Source: Halomonas sp. GT
Lineage (GTDB): Bacteria; Pseudomonadota; Gammaproteobacteria; Pseudomonadales; Halomonadaceae
Assembly (NCBI RefSeq): GCF_002082565.1
Contig: NZ_CP020562.1
Coordinates: 1,178,001-1,242,000, forward strand
DNA length: 64,000 bases
Direction: 5' to 3'
Shown here: piece after piece, positions 55,250 to 64,000 of the stretch
How positions within the stretch are numbered: the first letter of the stretch is position 1
Layout: the number at the start of each line of letters is the position of its first letter
Notes under the pieces: model-generated
What the model was told of the DNA's origin: nothing
Seen by the model: the letters and a program-made list of their open reading frames with translations, nothing else
Database searches by the model: none
Translations under genes and position numbers: made by a program

Positions 55250-55750
55250 ATGAAACCAAAAAATAGAACGCTGGACCGGATCGATCTTAAAATTTTGCGC
55301 TGTCTGCAGGAAAATGCGCGGATTTCCTATGTCGACCTTGCCGCTGAAGTCGGCTTATCCACAACCCCTTGTTTAGAGCGTGTTAAGCGCCTTGAGCGTG
55401 CGGGTATCATTCGCGGCTATCAAGCCATTCTTGATCCGCAGGCACTGAAAGCGAATTTGTTGGTCTTTGTGGAGATTAGCCTGGAGACACAGTCACCAGC
55501 TGTGTTCGATGAGTTTCGTCGGGCGGTAGAGAAATTACCGCAAATCCAAGAGTGTCACTTGGTGTCTGGCCAGTTTGATTATATTTTAAAATGCCGAATT
55601 CCTGAGATGTCAGCTTACCGACAGCTGCTAGGCGATGTCGTACTGACGCTGCCTGGGGTAAAAGAGTCCAAAAGCTATGTGGTAATGGAAGAAGTGAAAG
55701 AGAGCTTCAACTTACACATACCCGATTTCGAGGAATTTGAGGATAAGTAA
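55250..55750 (+). CDS. lrp: Lrp/AsnC-family transcriptional regulator (Lrp-like)
   Basis: 166 residues. HTH domain LDRIDLKILRCLQENARISY (about 7-26) with the recognition part STTPCLERVKRLE, then the RAM/ligand domain (GQFDYILKCRI). The length and sequence are close to E. coli Lrp, the global leucine-responsive regulator. The ATG 55250 is chosen over a TTG at 55238. It overlaps no gene but sits tightly between prmC and moeB. Confidence 0.88.
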   Translation: MKPKNRTLDRIDLKILRCLQENARISYVDLAAEVGLSTTPCLERVKRLERAGIIRGYQAILDPQALKANLLVFVEISLETQSPAVFDEFRRAVEKLPQIQECHLVSGQFDYILKCRIPEMSAYRQLLGDVVLTLPGVKESKSYVVMEEVKESFNLHIPDFEEFEDK

Positions 55751-55754
55751 TCCG

Positions 55755-56510
55755 ATGATGGATGATCAGGCGCTGCTGCGCTATAGCCGCCAAATTATGC
55801 TACCCGAAGTTGATATTCATGGGCAGGAGCTCCTGAGAAACGCTCATGCTCTGGTTGTTGGCGCTGGTGGGCTTGGGTCTCCCGTGGCGCTTTACTTAGC
55901 GGCTGCTGGCGTGGGCAACATCACTATTGCCGACGCTGACACGGTAGAGTTGTCAAACCTGCAGCGCCAGATTGCTCACCAGCAGGCGAGTATCGGCATC
56001 AACAAGGCACGTTCAGCAAAAGCGAGTATGGAGGCACTTAACCCTGAGTGCCATGTTACCGCCTTGGAGCAACACGCTGATGGCCAGGCACTCGAGGCAC
56101 TGGTAGCGTCGGCAGATGTGGTGCTGGATTGCACAGATCGTTTTTCAAGCCGCTATGCGATTAACGCTGCTTCTCAGAAGGCCGGTGTGCCACTGGTCTC
56201 TGGAGCGGCAATTCGTTTTTCTGGGCAGTTAGCCGTTTTTGATCCTCGTGATCCAACATGCCCCTGTTATGCGTGCCTTTATCCTCCTGGCGACAGTGAA
56301 GATGAAGCCTTGAGTTGTGCAGAAAGCGGTGTCATGGCGCCACTGGTAGGATTGATTGGCTGTTTTCAAGCGATAGAAGCTTTTAAGCTGTTGAGCGGTG
56401 CAGGAAAATCGCATCAAGGACTTTCCACCTTTGAGGGCTTGAGCGGCCAGTGGCGTCACTTCCAAGTGCCTCGTGACCCTGCTTGCACAGTGTGTGGTTG
56501 CGCCGATTAA
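55755..56510 (+). CDS. moeB: MoeB/ThiF-type sulfur-carrier adenylyltransferase
   Basis: 251 residues, E1-like fold. Nucleotide loop VGAGGLGSPVALYLAAAGVG, catalytic Asp in DCTDRF, and zinc pairs C-Y-A-C (about 173) and C-T-V-C-G (near the end). Adenylates MoaD (molybdopterin) or ThiS. hemA-prfA-prmC-moeB order is known from enterics, here with lrp inserted. ATG 55755 preferred over the TTG at 55737. Confidence 0.88.
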   Translation: MMDDQALLRYSRQIMLPEVDIHGQELLRNAHALVVGAGGLGSPVALYLAAAGVGNITIADADTVELSNLQRQIAHQQASIGINKARSAKASMEALNPECHVTALEQHADGQALEALVASADVVLDCTDRFSSRYAINAASQKAGVPLVSGAAIRFSGQLAVFDPRDPTCPCYACLYPPGDSEDEALSCAESGVMAPLVGLIGCFQAIEAFKLLSGAGKSHQGLSTFEGLSGQWRHFQVPRDPACTVCGCAD

Positions 56511-56520
56511 CCATACGAAC

Positions 56521-56547
56521 AAAAAAACGCCCGCAGGGCAGCGGGCG
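56521..56547 (-). terminator. Terminator between moeB and ahpF
   Basis: CGCCCGC / GCGGGCG around AGGGCA; on the minus strand a seven-T tail follows, so it ends ahpF. Confidence 0.8.
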
Positions 56548-56630
56548 CGACGTCACGTTTTTACGTCAAAGGAAACAGCCTGCTAGGCGGCAGGGGCCCC
56601 GCCCGTCAGGCTAGCTAATGTCGAATCAGA

Positions 56631-58187
56631 CTAGTGGCGAATCAAATAGTCAAACGCACCTAGTGATGCTTTTGCACCTTCACCCATGGCGATAATAATT
56701 TGCTTGTATGGCACAGTAGTAACGTCGCCTGCAGCAAATACGCCTGGAACCGACGTCATGCCATGAGCATCAACAATGATTTCGCCGCGCGGCGTCATCT
56801 CAATCGGCGAGCCTTTCAGCCACTCGGTATTAGGTACTAAGCCAATTTGAACAAAGATACCTTCTAGTGCGATGGTTTTAAGCTCATTGGTATTGCGATC
56901 TTTATAGGCTAAGCCGTTAACCCGGCTGCCGTCACCAGTCACTTCCGTGGTTTCAGCGTTTAAAATAATGTCCACGTTAGGCAGGCTCTTAAGCTTTTTC
57001 TGTAGCACGGCGTCTGCACGCATCTCACCCATAAACTCGACTAAGGTGACGTGGCCCACAATACCGGCCAAGTCGATAGCTGCTTCAACGCCAGAGTTGC
57101 CTCCGCCAATGACTGCTACGCGCTTGCCTTTAAATAGCGGACCATCGCAGTGGGGGCAGTAAGCAACGCCCTTGTTGCGGTACTGTTGTTCGCCAGGCAC
57201 ATTCATCTCGCGCCAACGCGCACCGGTTGCCAGCACAAGCGTTTTGCTCTTTAGCTTAGCGCCAGACTCGAAGATTATTTCGTGTAAATCACCTTCGTTT
57301 TCAGCTGCTTTAAACGATGTGGCGCGCTGAAGGTTCATGATGTCAACATCATACTCTTTAACATGCTCTTCTAGAGCGCTAACCAGTTTAGGGCCTTCGG
57401 TATGGCTAACTGAGATAAAGTTTTCGATACCCATGGTGTCTGCAACCTGTCCACCGAAACGCTCAGCAGCAACGCCTGTGTTTATTCCTTTACGCGCAGA
57501 GTAAATCGCTGCTGATGCACCCGCAGGGCCGCCACCAATCACTAACGTATCAAAGACAGCTTTTTCGCTAAGTTTTTTTGCTTCCCGTTCAGCAGCGCCC
57601 GTATCAACCTTGGCTAGAATCTGCTCTAAGGTCATGCGTCCCTGGTCAAACGGTTTGCCGTTTAAATAGATGCTGGGAACCGACATGATTTCTCGGGCTT
57701 CGACTTCATCCTGGAACAATGCGCCATCAATGGCTACGTGGCGAACATTCGGATTGAAAATTGCCATCAAGTTAAGCGCTTGAACAACATCTGGGCAGTT
57801 CTGGCAGGAGAGCGAGTAATACGTCTCGAACAGCATTTCGCCGTCGAGCGTCTTGATTTGATCTAGCAGTTCTTCGGATGTTTTTGGAGGGTGTCCACCC
57901 ACTTGTAGCAGTGCCAGCACCAGCGAGGTGAACTCGTGACCCATCGGGATGCCAGCAAATACCACGCCGGTTTCTTCGCCGGGGCGGTTAATGGCAAATG
58001 ACGGCGTGCGATTATCCTGGCCGTCAGTTTGCAGTGTAATCTTGTCGCTTAGGCTGCTGATGTCTTCGAGCAAACCTAGCAATTCACGTGACTTGGCCCC
58101 GTCATCGAGGGACGCAACGATCTCGAACGGTTGAGTCACTTTTTCTAAATAAGCTTTCAACTGATTTTTTAAATTGGCGTCCAGCAT
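56631..58187 (-). CDS. ahpF: Alkyl hydroperoxide reductase subunit F
   Basis: 518 residues. N-terminal tandem thioredoxin-fold domain with CQNC (about 129-132), then a thioredoxin-reductase-like flavoprotein with [17 protein letters not shown] and the redox pair in YCPHCDG. Passes electrons from NADH to AhpC. Downstream of ahpC. Confidence 0.97.
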   Translation of the reverse strand: MLDANLKNQLKAYLEKVTQPFEIVASLDDGAKSRELLGLLEDISSLSDKITLQTDGQDNRTPSFAINRPGEETGVVFAGIPMGHEFTSLVLALLQVGGHPPKTSEELLDQIKTLDGEMLFETYYSLSCQNCPDVVQALNLMAIFNPNVRHVAIDGALFQDEVEAREIMSVPSIYLNGKPFDQGRMTLEQILAKVDTGAAEREAKKLSEKAVFDTLVIGGGPAGASAAIYSARKGINTGVAAERFGGQVADTMGIENFISVSHTEGPKLVSALEEHVKEYDVDIMNLQRATSFKAAENEGDLHEIIFESGAKLKSKTLVLATGARWREMNVPGEQQYRNKGVAYCPHCDGPLFKGKRVAVIGGGNSGVEAAIDLAGIVGHVTLVEFMGEMRADAVLQKKLKSLPNVDIILNAETTEVTGDGSRVNGLAYKDRNTNELKTIALEGIFVQIGLVPNTEWLKGSPIEMTPRGEIIVDAHGMTSVPGVFAAGDVTTVPYKQIIIAMGEGAKASLGAFDYLIRH

Positions 58188-58318
58188 GACAGTGGCTTCC
58201 TCGCAGTCAGCAGTAATGAGTTCTCAACCTAAAACGCTCCCTGCTGTTGAAAGACCGCAGCATGAAAAAAGAGCGATAGGGAAAACGGTGGTTGCGTTAA
58301 CACGGGTACTTAAAGAAA

Positions 58319-58343
58319 GACACCCGGGGTATGCCCGGGTGTC
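58319..58343 (-). terminator. Hairpin between ahpC and ahpF
   Basis: GACACCCGGG / CCCGGGTGTC with a T-rich tail on the minus strand; likely a partial terminator that keeps ahpC above ahpF. Confidence 0.75.
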
Positions 58344-58386
58344 GTGCTGCCTTAAGGGGCTACCCTGAACGGCAGCGGTAGGCCGT

Positions 58387-58950
58387 TTAGATTTTGCCTA
58401 CGAGGTCTAGAGACGGAGCAAGTGTCTCTTCGCCTTCTTTCCATTTGGCCGGGCATACTTCGTTTGGGTTCTCGCGAACATACTGGGCGGCTTTCACTTT
58501 GCGCAGTAACTCTTCAGCGTTACGGCCAATGTTGCCAGCGTTGATTTCGACGATCTGAATTTTGCCGTCGGGATCAACAACGAAGGTGCCACGCTCTGCA
58601 AGACCTGCTTCTTCAATCAATACGTCGAAGTTACGAGAAATTTGCAGGGTCGGATCAGCAATCATTGGGTACTGCAGCTTACCGATGGTTTCAGAGCTGT
58701 CGTGCCAAGCTTTGTGAGTGAAGTGAGTGTCGGTAGACACGCTGTAGATCTCAACCCCTAGCTTTTTAAACTCAGCGTAGTTGTCAGCTAAGTCGCCAAG
58801 CTCTGTCGGGCAAACAAAGGTGAAGTCAGCAGGGTAGAAGAAGAAAATAGACCACTTACCTTTCAAATCTGCTTCAGTGACGTCGATAAACTCGCCGTTC
58901 AAGTAAGCAGTCGCTTTAAACGGTTTTACTTCAGTATTGATCAAGGACAT
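58387..58950 (-). CDS. ahpC: Alkyl hydroperoxide reductase subunit C (2-Cys peroxiredoxin)
   Basis: 187 residues. Peroxidatic C47 in FTFVCPTEL, resolving Cys in [11 protein letters not shown] near residue 166. Reduces H2O2, organic peroxides and peroxynitrite with AhpF. GGAG precedes the ATG. Confidence 0.98.
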   Translation of the reverse strand: MSLINTEVKPFKATAYLNGEFIDVTEADLKGKWSIFFFYPADFTFVCPTELGDLADNYAEFKKLGVEIYSVSTDTHFTHKAWHDSSETIGKLQYPMIADPTLQISRNFDVLIEEAGLAERGTFVVDPDGKIQIVEINAGNIGRNAEELLRKVKAAQYVRENPNEVCPAKWKEGEETLAPSLDLVGKI

Positions 58951-59292
58951 TCAGAACGTCTCCAAAATAAGTGAGTGGCAGTGAAAAAAGTTGATGCTCA
59001 TGTTAACCAACTACGACTAATAGCTAAAATTGTAAAAATGAATCTATGCAATAGCTTTGAGCTATTAGTGCATGTTTTTGAGAGTTGGCTACTCTACAAA
59101 TGGGGTCGCATTAGGCAGAATACAAGAATTTTCCACATGGGCTTGCGATAGATGTCGCTGCACCGCAAAATTCGCTCATCTGGCATAGTAGCTACAGCTG
59201 TTTCTAATGTTTTGGCGTAAGCTTGACGTTTGAATGCCTTAGCAGTTAACCAAAAATTCTTTGCGATATCGGATTTTATAAGGAGTAGTGAG
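58951..59292. other. Divergent ahpC/potF promoter region
   Basis: No gene. It contains the OxyR-like dyad at 59051-59065 and AT-rich DNA on both sides. No clear -35/-10 pairs were identified. Confidence 0.45.
59051..59065 (-). promoter_or_regulatory. Possible OxyR half-operator upstream of ahpC
   Basis: ATAG-N7-CTAT, the OxyR dimer element, about 100 bases before the ahpC start. Only one of the two elements of the full tetramer site is visible, so this is tentative. Confidence 0.4.
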
Positions 59293-60396
59293 ATGGGGAA
59301 TATTCACAAACTTTCAGTGGCCGTTACGGCCCTCTCTTTTGCCGTAGCGGCTGCTAATGCCCAAGCGAATGAAGTGCGAGTTTACAACTGGTCTGATTAT
59401 ATCGCCCCTGAGACGCTTGAAAAGTTTACCGAGCGCACCGGTATTGAAGTGACTTATGATGTTTATGACAGCAATGAAATTTTAGACGCTGCGCTTTTGT
59501 CTGGCCGTTCTGGCTATGATGTTGTTGTTCCTTCTACACATTATTTTACGCGTCAGTTGAAAGCTGGTGTTTATCAGCCGCTGAACCATGAGCTGTTGCC
59601 CAACCTGGACAATCTTAATCCTGAATTAATGGGTAACCTTGAAGGTATCGACAGCGGTAGTGAATACTCTGTGCCTTATATGTGGGGCACCAATGGCCTT
59701 GGTTACAATGTTGATCGTATCACCGAAATTTTAGGTGATGATGCACCTGTTGATAGCTGGGCACTGCTATTTGATCCAGACATTACTAAACAGCTTAGCG
59801 ATGCTGGCTGCGGATTAGCCATGCTGGACTCTGGTGATGAAATGCTGTCCCCCGCTATGGCATACCTTGGCCTTAGTCCACTTAGTGAAAACATTGAAGA
59901 TCTTGAAGCGGGTGGCGAACTAATCGCTAACATCCGCGATAACATTACGTATTTCCACTCCTCTCGCTATGTTTCCGACCTAGCAAATGGCGATATCTGC
60001 GTAGCAGCAGGTTATTCTGGCGATATTTTCCAGGCGGCTGACCGTGCTGAAGAAGCGGGGCGCGATTTCACCATTGCTTACAGTATTCCCAAAGAAGGCG
60101 CTGCGCTGTGGTTTGATATGATGGCCGTTCCAGCAGATGCGCCGAATACTGAAAATGCCCACGCGTTTATCAACTTTATTTTAGAGCCAGAAATTGCGGC
60201 TGAAATTAGTGAATATGTGCGCTATGCCAACCCTAATGCAGCGGCAAATGAGTACCTGTCTGATGAGTTGCTAAATGATCCTGCCGTATATCCTGAAACG
60301 GATGTCATGCAAAACCTCTACGTTGCGGTAGAGAAGCCTCAAGATGTTCAGCGCGCGCGTACGCGTATCTGGAATCGCGTAAAATCAGGTCGTTAA
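59293..60396 (+). CDS. potF: Putrescine/polyamine-binding periplasmic protein PotF
   Basis: 367 residues. Signal peptide ending AAANAQA (about 25); mature part begins NEVRVYNWSDYIAPETLEKF, the PotF/SpuD signature. Delivers putrescine or another polyamine to PotGHI. ATG 59293 is seven bases from AGGAG. A terminator follows before potG. Confidence 0.93.
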   Translation: MGNIHKLSVAVTALSFAVAAANAQANEVRVYNWSDYIAPETLEKFTERTGIEVTYDVYDSNEILDAALLSGRSGYDVVVPSTHYFTRQLKAGVYQPLNHELLPNLDNLNPELMGNLEGIDSGSEYSVPYMWGTNGLGYNVDRITEILGDDAPVDSWALLFDPDITKQLSDAGCGLAMLDSGDEMLSPAMAYLGLSPLSENIEDLEAGGELIANIRDNITYFHSSRYVSDLANGDICVAAGYSGDIFQAADRAEEAGRDFTIAYSIPKEGAALWFDMMAVPADAPNTENAHAFINFILEPEIAAEISEYVRYANPNAAANEYLSDELLNDPAVYPETDVMQNLYVAVEKPQDVQRARTRIWNRVKSGR

Positions 60397-60410
60397 TTTA
60401 ATCAACGCTT

Positions 60411-60452
60411 AACAGCGAGCCAAGCGAATGCTGGGCTCGCTGTTACTTTTTT
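60411..60452 (+). terminator. Terminator after potF
   Basis: AACAGCGAGCC / GGCTCGCTGTT with T6; expected to keep the binding protein in excess over the transporter. Confidence 0.85.
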
Positions 60453-60489
60453 AACGCCCGGTTTCCGGGCCTTTTGATGGGAGTGGCGA

Positions 60490-61674
60490 ATGGTCACTAC
60501 GCCCCTGTCGAACGAGCCGTCATCCTCTTCTGCGGTAACGCCTCCCGCTGCTCAGCGTGCTCAGGGAAAAACGCCAAGGTTTGCAGAAGATATTGTGCTT
60601 GAGGTAAAGCGCTTAAGTAAGCGCTTCGACGATGCGCTTGCGGTCGATGATGTTAATTTGCAGGTAAAGCGCGGCGAAATTTTCGCCTTGCTCGGTGGGT
60701 CAGGATCAGGCAAGTCGACGTTGTTGCGTATGTTGGCAGGGTTTGAAACGCCCAGCGAAGGGCGGATTCTGCTAGGTGGCGAAGATATCACCTCTATGCC
60801 ACCACATAAGCGTCAAATCAATATGATGTTTCAATCCTATGCGTTATTTCCTCATATGACGGTAGCGCAAAACATCGCTTTTGGGCTCAAGCAAGATAGG
60901 CTAACTAAAGGAGATGTCGATGCGCGTGTCGCACAGATGCTCAAACTAGTGCATATGGAACGTTTTGCTAAGCGTAAACCGCATCAGCTTTCCGGTGGGC
61001 AGCGTCAACGGGTCGCGCTTGCGCGTTCGCTGGCCAAACGTCCCAAGCTGCTGTTGCTGGATGAGCCGATGGGGGCGCTAGATAAAAAACTGCGGACTGA
61101 AATGCAGCTCGAGGTTGTTGAGATCATTGAGCAGGTGGGCGTGACCTGCATTATGGTGACTCATGATCAAGAAGAAGCCATGACCATGGCGGACCGTGTT
61201 GCGATTATGGCCGACGGCTGGATCGAGCAGGTGGGCTCACCGGTCGATATTTATGAAAGTCCGGCCAGCCGAATGGTGGCGGAGTTTGTCGGTACGGTGA
61301 ATCTATTCGAAGGTGAAATCGTCGAAGACGCTGCGGACCACTGTCGCATTGCATCACCCGCATTATCTCGGCCGATCTATATTGATCATGGCATCACGAC
61401 CCAGGCGGTAGATCGCCGTGTGTGGGCTGCGCTGCGCCCTGAGAAAATCTGGCTAACCCGTGAGCAGCCATCCACAGAGTACAACTGGGAAGCAGGCAAG
61501 GTTGATGATATCGCTTACTTGGGGGGCTACTCGCTTTACTACGTGCGTACGGCCTCTGGGCAAATGATCAAAGTGAGTATGGCCAATACTGAGAGGCGTG
61601 GTGATCGCCCAACCTGGGAGGATAGTGTTTATGTCTATTGGGAAGACCACAGCGCTATCGTGCTGAACCGCTAA
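60490..61674 (+). CDS. potG: Polyamine ABC transporter ATP-binding protein PotG
   Basis: 394 residues. Walker A GGSGSGKSTLL (about 75), signature LSGGQRQRVALARSL, Walker B LLLLDEPMGALD, and a C-terminal TOBE domain. The N-terminal 30 residues are a Ser/Pro-rich extension. First gene of potGHI. Confidence 0.94.
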   Translation: MVTTPLSNEPSSSSAVTPPAAQRAQGKTPRFAEDIVLEVKRLSKRFDDALAVDDVNLQVKRGEIFALLGGSGSGKSTLLRMLAGFETPSEGRILLGGEDITSMPPHKRQINMMFQSYALFPHMTVAQNIAFGLKQDRLTKGDVDARVAQMLKLVHMERFAKRKPHQLSGGQRQRVALARSLAKRPKLLLLDEPMGALDKKLRTEMQLEVVEIIEQVGVTCIMVTHDQEEAMTMADRVAIMADGWIEQVGSPVDIYESPASRMVAEFVGTVNLFEGEIVEDAADHCRIASPALSRPIYIDHGITTQAVDRRVWAALRPEKIWLTREQPSTEYNWEAGKVDDIAYLGGYSLYYVRTASGQMIKVSMANTERRGDRPTWEDSVYVYWEDHSAIVLNR

Positions 61675-61705
61675 TGCCTCAGTGGCTGATAGGAGATCGC
61701 CAATC

Positions 61706-62614
61706 ATGATGCCATCTCGCATTGCAGGCTTCGTAAAGCGGTTGCAATTAGGTCGTCGCGCAGTTATTGCGCTTCCGCTTTTGTGGCTTACGCTGTTCTT
61801 TTTGTTGCCGTTTGCGCTGGTCCTAAAGATTAGCCTTTCGGAAGCAGCAATTGCTATTCCACCCTATGGGCCGTTGGTCGAGTATGCTGACCAAACGCTC
61901 AATATCTTTTTGAATCTGGGCAACTATTTGTTTTTGTTGTCAGACTCTCTCTATGTGGCGGCCTATTGGGGCTCGATAAAAACCGCGTTTGTAGCAACAA
62001 CAGTATGCCTATTGATTGGTTACCCGATGGCGTATGCAATGGCCCGTGCTCCTGGGCGCTGGCAACTTATTTTGCTGCTGTTGGTGATGCTCCCGTCGTG
62101 GACGTCGTTTTTGATTCGCGTCTATGCATGGATGGGTATTTTAAGTAATAGCGGGTTAATCAATAACGTATTGCTGGGAATGGGGCTGATCGACTCACCG
62201 CTACGCATGATGAACACCCAATTTGCTGTCATTATCGGTATTGTTTACGCCTATCTGCCGTTTATGGTACTGCCGCTTTATGCCCATCTAACACGGTTGG
62301 ATAACTCGCTGCTAGAAGCAGCGTCTGATTTGGGGTCGCGTAAGCTGAATACCTTTATCAAGATAACGCTGCCGCTCTCTATGGGTGGAATCATCGCGGG
62401 CTCTATGCTGGTATTTATCCCCGCAGTGGGAGAGTTTGTGATTCCTGAGTTACTAGGTGGACCCGATACGCTGATGATTGGCAAAGTACTGTGGGAGGAG
62501 TTCTTCTTAAACCGCGACTGGCCTGTAGCTTCGGCGTTAGCCATGGTAATGCTATTGCTACTGTTAATTCCCATTGTGTGGTTCCATCGCTACCAGTCAC
62601 GGGAGCTTGAATAA
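61706..62614 (+). CDS. potH: Polyamine ABC permease PotH
   Basis: 302 residues with six transmembrane helices and the EAA loop EAASDLGSRKLNTFIKITLP. A loop after TM1 (SEAAIAIPPYGPLVEY) is typical of PotH. I use ATG 61706 behind AGGAG rather than a GTG at 61682. Overlaps potI by one base. Confidence 0.94.
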   Translation: MMPSRIAGFVKRLQLGRRAVIALPLLWLTLFFLLPFALVLKISLSEAAIAIPPYGPLVEYADQTLNIFLNLGNYLFLLSDSLYVAAYWGSIKTAFVATTVCLLIGYPMAYAMARAPGRWQLILLLLVMLPSWTSFLIRVYAWMGILSNSGLINNVLLGMGLIDSPLRMMNTQFAVIIGIVYAYLPFMVLPLYAHLTRLDNSLLEAASDLGSRKLNTFIKITLPLSMGGIIAGSMLVFIPAVGEFVIPELLGGPDTLMIGKVLWEEFFLNRDWPVASALAMVMLLLLLIPIVWFHRYQSRELE

Positions 62615-63456
62615 TGATGAGACTGCGTAGACGCCCAAGCTTTACCACAGTGATGTTGGTATTGGGTCTGTTGTTTCTTTATTTGCCCATGGTGGTGTTG
62701 GTAGTTTATTCCTTCAATGCCTCGCGGTTAGTGACGGTATGGGCAGGATTTTCCACACAATGGTACGGCGAACTGTTTCGTGATCAACAGATCCTGTCTG
62801 CGGTTTGGACCAGCCTGAAAATTGCCTTTTTTGCCGCTAGCATGGCGGTATGTTTGGGGACGGTGGCCGCTTTTGTAATGACGCGATATGGCCATTTTCG
62901 CGGCAAAACGGCACTGTCGAGTATGGTTACCGCGCCGCTTGTAATGCCGGAAGTTATTACGGGACTATCGCTATTATTGCTATTCGTGCAGATGGCTCAA
63001 CTGATTGGCTGGCCAGCTGATCGTGGCATGGCAACTATCTGGATTGCTCACACAACGTTTTGCAGTGCGTATGTTGCGGTGGTTGTGGCAGCCCGTTTGC
63101 GTGAAATTGATCGCTCTATTGAAGAAGCTGCTATGGATTTAGGTTCGCCGCCGGTAAAGACCTTCTTCTTTATTACGCTGCCTGTTATCTCACCTGCATT
63201 AGCAGCAGGATGGTTGCTGGCATTCACGCTTTCATTAGATGACTTGGTTATTGCGAGCTTTGTCTCTGGGCCTGGTGCGAACACGCTGCCAATGGTGGTG
63301 TTTTCGTCGGTGCGGATGGGTGTGTCGCCTAAAATCAATGCGCTGGCAACACTGATTATTCTAGTCGTATCGCTCGCGACGCTATTGGCGTGGTACTTCA
63401 TGCGCCGCGGTGAAGCAAAACGTAAAGCACTACTTCGCCAAGCCGAGAGTGCTTAG
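62614..63456 (+). CDS. potI: Polyamine ABC permease PotI
   Basis: 280 residues, six transmembrane helices, EAA motif EEAAMDLGSPPVKTFFFITLP-like (split here as EEAAMDLGSPP and VKTFFFITLP). TAATG overlap with potH. Completes the importer. Confidence 0.94.
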   Translation: MMRLRRRPSFTTVMLVLGLLFLYLPMVVLVVYSFNASRLVTVWAGFSTQWYGELFRDQQILSAVWTSLKIAFFAASMAVCLGTVAAFVMTRYGHFRGKTALSSMVTAPLVMPEVITGLSLLLLFVQMAQLIGWPADRGMATIWIAHTTFCSAYVAVVVAARLREIDRSIEEAAMDLGSPPVKTFFFITLPVISPALAAGWLLAFTLSLDDLVIASFVSGPGANTLPMVVFSSVRMGVSPKINALATLIILVVSLATLLAWYFMRRGEAKRKALLRQAESA

Positions 63457-63465
63457 CGTAGGGTG

Positions 63466-63675
63466 CTAAAGCACATCATCGTCTCGACCGGTGAGCACGG
63501 CTTCTAGCTCACCGGTCATTAGCGAGACAATGATATGTAATTGAATCGGTGCGCAGCATTGGTGGCAATCCTCCCAGGTATCGTGGCTACCTTGTGAGGT
63601 GTCAATCAGGAAAGTGAGGGGGGTATCGCAGTAGGGGCAGTGAAAGTCATGGTTTACTAGAGCGTCATCCTGCAT
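63466..63675 (-). CDS. CPXCG-motif cysteine-rich protein
   Basis: 69 residues with C-P-Y-C (about 14-17) and C-H-Q-C-C (about 37-41), the CPXCG family's single zinc ribbon. Function unknown. Converges with potI ten bases apart, with no terminator seen. Confidence 0.8.
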   Translation of the reverse strand: MQDDALVNHDFHCPYCDTPLTFLIDTSQGSHDTWEDCHQCCAPIQLHIIVSLMTGELEAVLTGRDDDVL

Positions 63676-63842
63676 AGCTATTTCCCCTTAATGTGATCGC
63701 TAGTGCTCTTTTATTAAAAAGCCCTGAAAATGAGGAACTCTAAAGATAATAGTGTAGCAGTGAGCTTGTCCGGTAGGACATGTAAGTAATGAATCAGGTA
63801 GGATAATAACGTATTCCTTAAAGCCACCTAGAGATGAGTGCG

Positions 63843-64000
63843 ATGATGATACGACACATGGCAGTAGCGGCCTTTTTGGCCTTCCCGATGGTCGCTCAGG
63901 CAGAAACTCCTAACGTCACGCCTGGCGAGTGGGAGTTTGTCAGCGTGACCAGCATGAGTGGTGACATGCAAATTCCAGATCAAACGGAAACCGAGCGTCA
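63843..64000 (+). CDS. DUF3617-like exported protein (5' part only)
   Basis: Visible: a signal peptide (MMIRHMAVAAFLAFPMVAQA), then TPGEWEFVSVTSMSGDMQI, which resembles DUF3617 proteins (PGxWE near the mature start). The window ends after about 52 codons. ATG 63843 is favoured; an ATG at 63834 is in frame. Function unknown. Confidence 0.65.
   Translation, partial: MMIRHMAVAAFLAFPMVAQAETPNVTPGEWEFVSVTSMSGDMQIPDQTETER

Noticed and set aside
60457..60473. GCCCGG/CCGGGC hairpin before potG as a second terminator
   Set aside because: Short stem with no clear T-run; the terminator at 60411 already explains termination.

Overview
The window looks like a chromosomal piece of a halophilic gammaproteobacterium close to Halomonas/Vreelandella. 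The evidence is a class I PHA synthase with an S-Y-C-V-G box beside a phasin, gammaproteobacterial gene orders (lnt-corC-ybeY-ybeZ-miaB; lolB-ispE-tRNA-Gln-prs-rplY-pth-ychF; hemA-prfA-prmC), and tRNA sequences close to those of E. coli. The genus is inferred from gene content; no marker phylogeny could be run.

Layout. 1-4.4 kb: alaA (cut by the window edge), the GTPase gene ylqF, msrB and a gamma-glutamyltransferase-like gene, all on the minus strand. 4.7-5.3 kb: three tandem tRNA-Glu/tRNA-Gly pairs behind one strong promoter. 5.5-9.4 kb: a YadGH-type ABC exporter, queF, a YdjA-type nitroreductase, a thioesterase-like gene and tRNA-Ser(GGA). 9.8-12.2 kb: an AT-rich accessory patch directly after tRNA-Ser. 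It has a two-gene DUF262 + HEPN (R-x4-H) module resembling antiphage or toxin systems, the wreck of a GHKL-type ATPase gene, and a truncated IS30-family element. 12.4-17.8 kb: a 28-residue membrane peptide, a CLCA_X/HExxH protein, a glutaredoxin-MauE fusion, an Hsp31-like protein, a membrane alpha/beta hydrolase and a MipA/OmpV protein.

17.9-18.7 kb carries what I consider the most interesting non-coding signal. Two related GGA-rich, multi-hairpin transcripts each end in a near-identical Rho-independent terminator. They have the architecture of CsrB/RsmY/RsmZ sponge RNAs that sequester CsrA/RsmA, and a small zinc-ribbon gene lies between them on the opposite strand.

18.7-28.6 kb: an M42-like peptidase, an NSS-family Na+-coupled transporter, umuDC with a clear LexA box, a second tiny membrane peptide, hydrolase, patatin and Smr genes, prmB and aroC. 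28.7-31.6 kb: a PHA cluster (DUF6489-like gene, phasin, phaC). 32.2-33.7 kb: a possibly Tat-exported amidohydrolase. 34-39.5 kb: the lnt/corC/ybeY/ybeZ/miaB block. 39.7-40.1 kb: three tRNA-Asn. 40.2-51.7 kb: a lone ArsR, prc, an M18 aminopeptidase, tRNA-Met, then ychF, pth, rplY, prs, tRNA-Gln, ispE, lolB and a TPR lipoprotein. 52-56.5 kb: hemA-prfA-prmC-lrp-moeB. 56.6-59 kb: the peroxide-defence pair ahpC-ahpF. 59.3-63.5 kb: a polyamine ABC importer potFGHI. The window ends with a CPXCG protein and the start of a DUF3617-like gene.

The genes mostly serve translation (tRNAs, prfA, prmB, prmC, pth, rplY, miaB, ybeY, ylqF), envelope biogenesis (lnt, lolB, ispE), carbon storage, and oxidative or DNA-damage stress. 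Accessory DNA appears confined to the tRNA-Ser neighbourhood.
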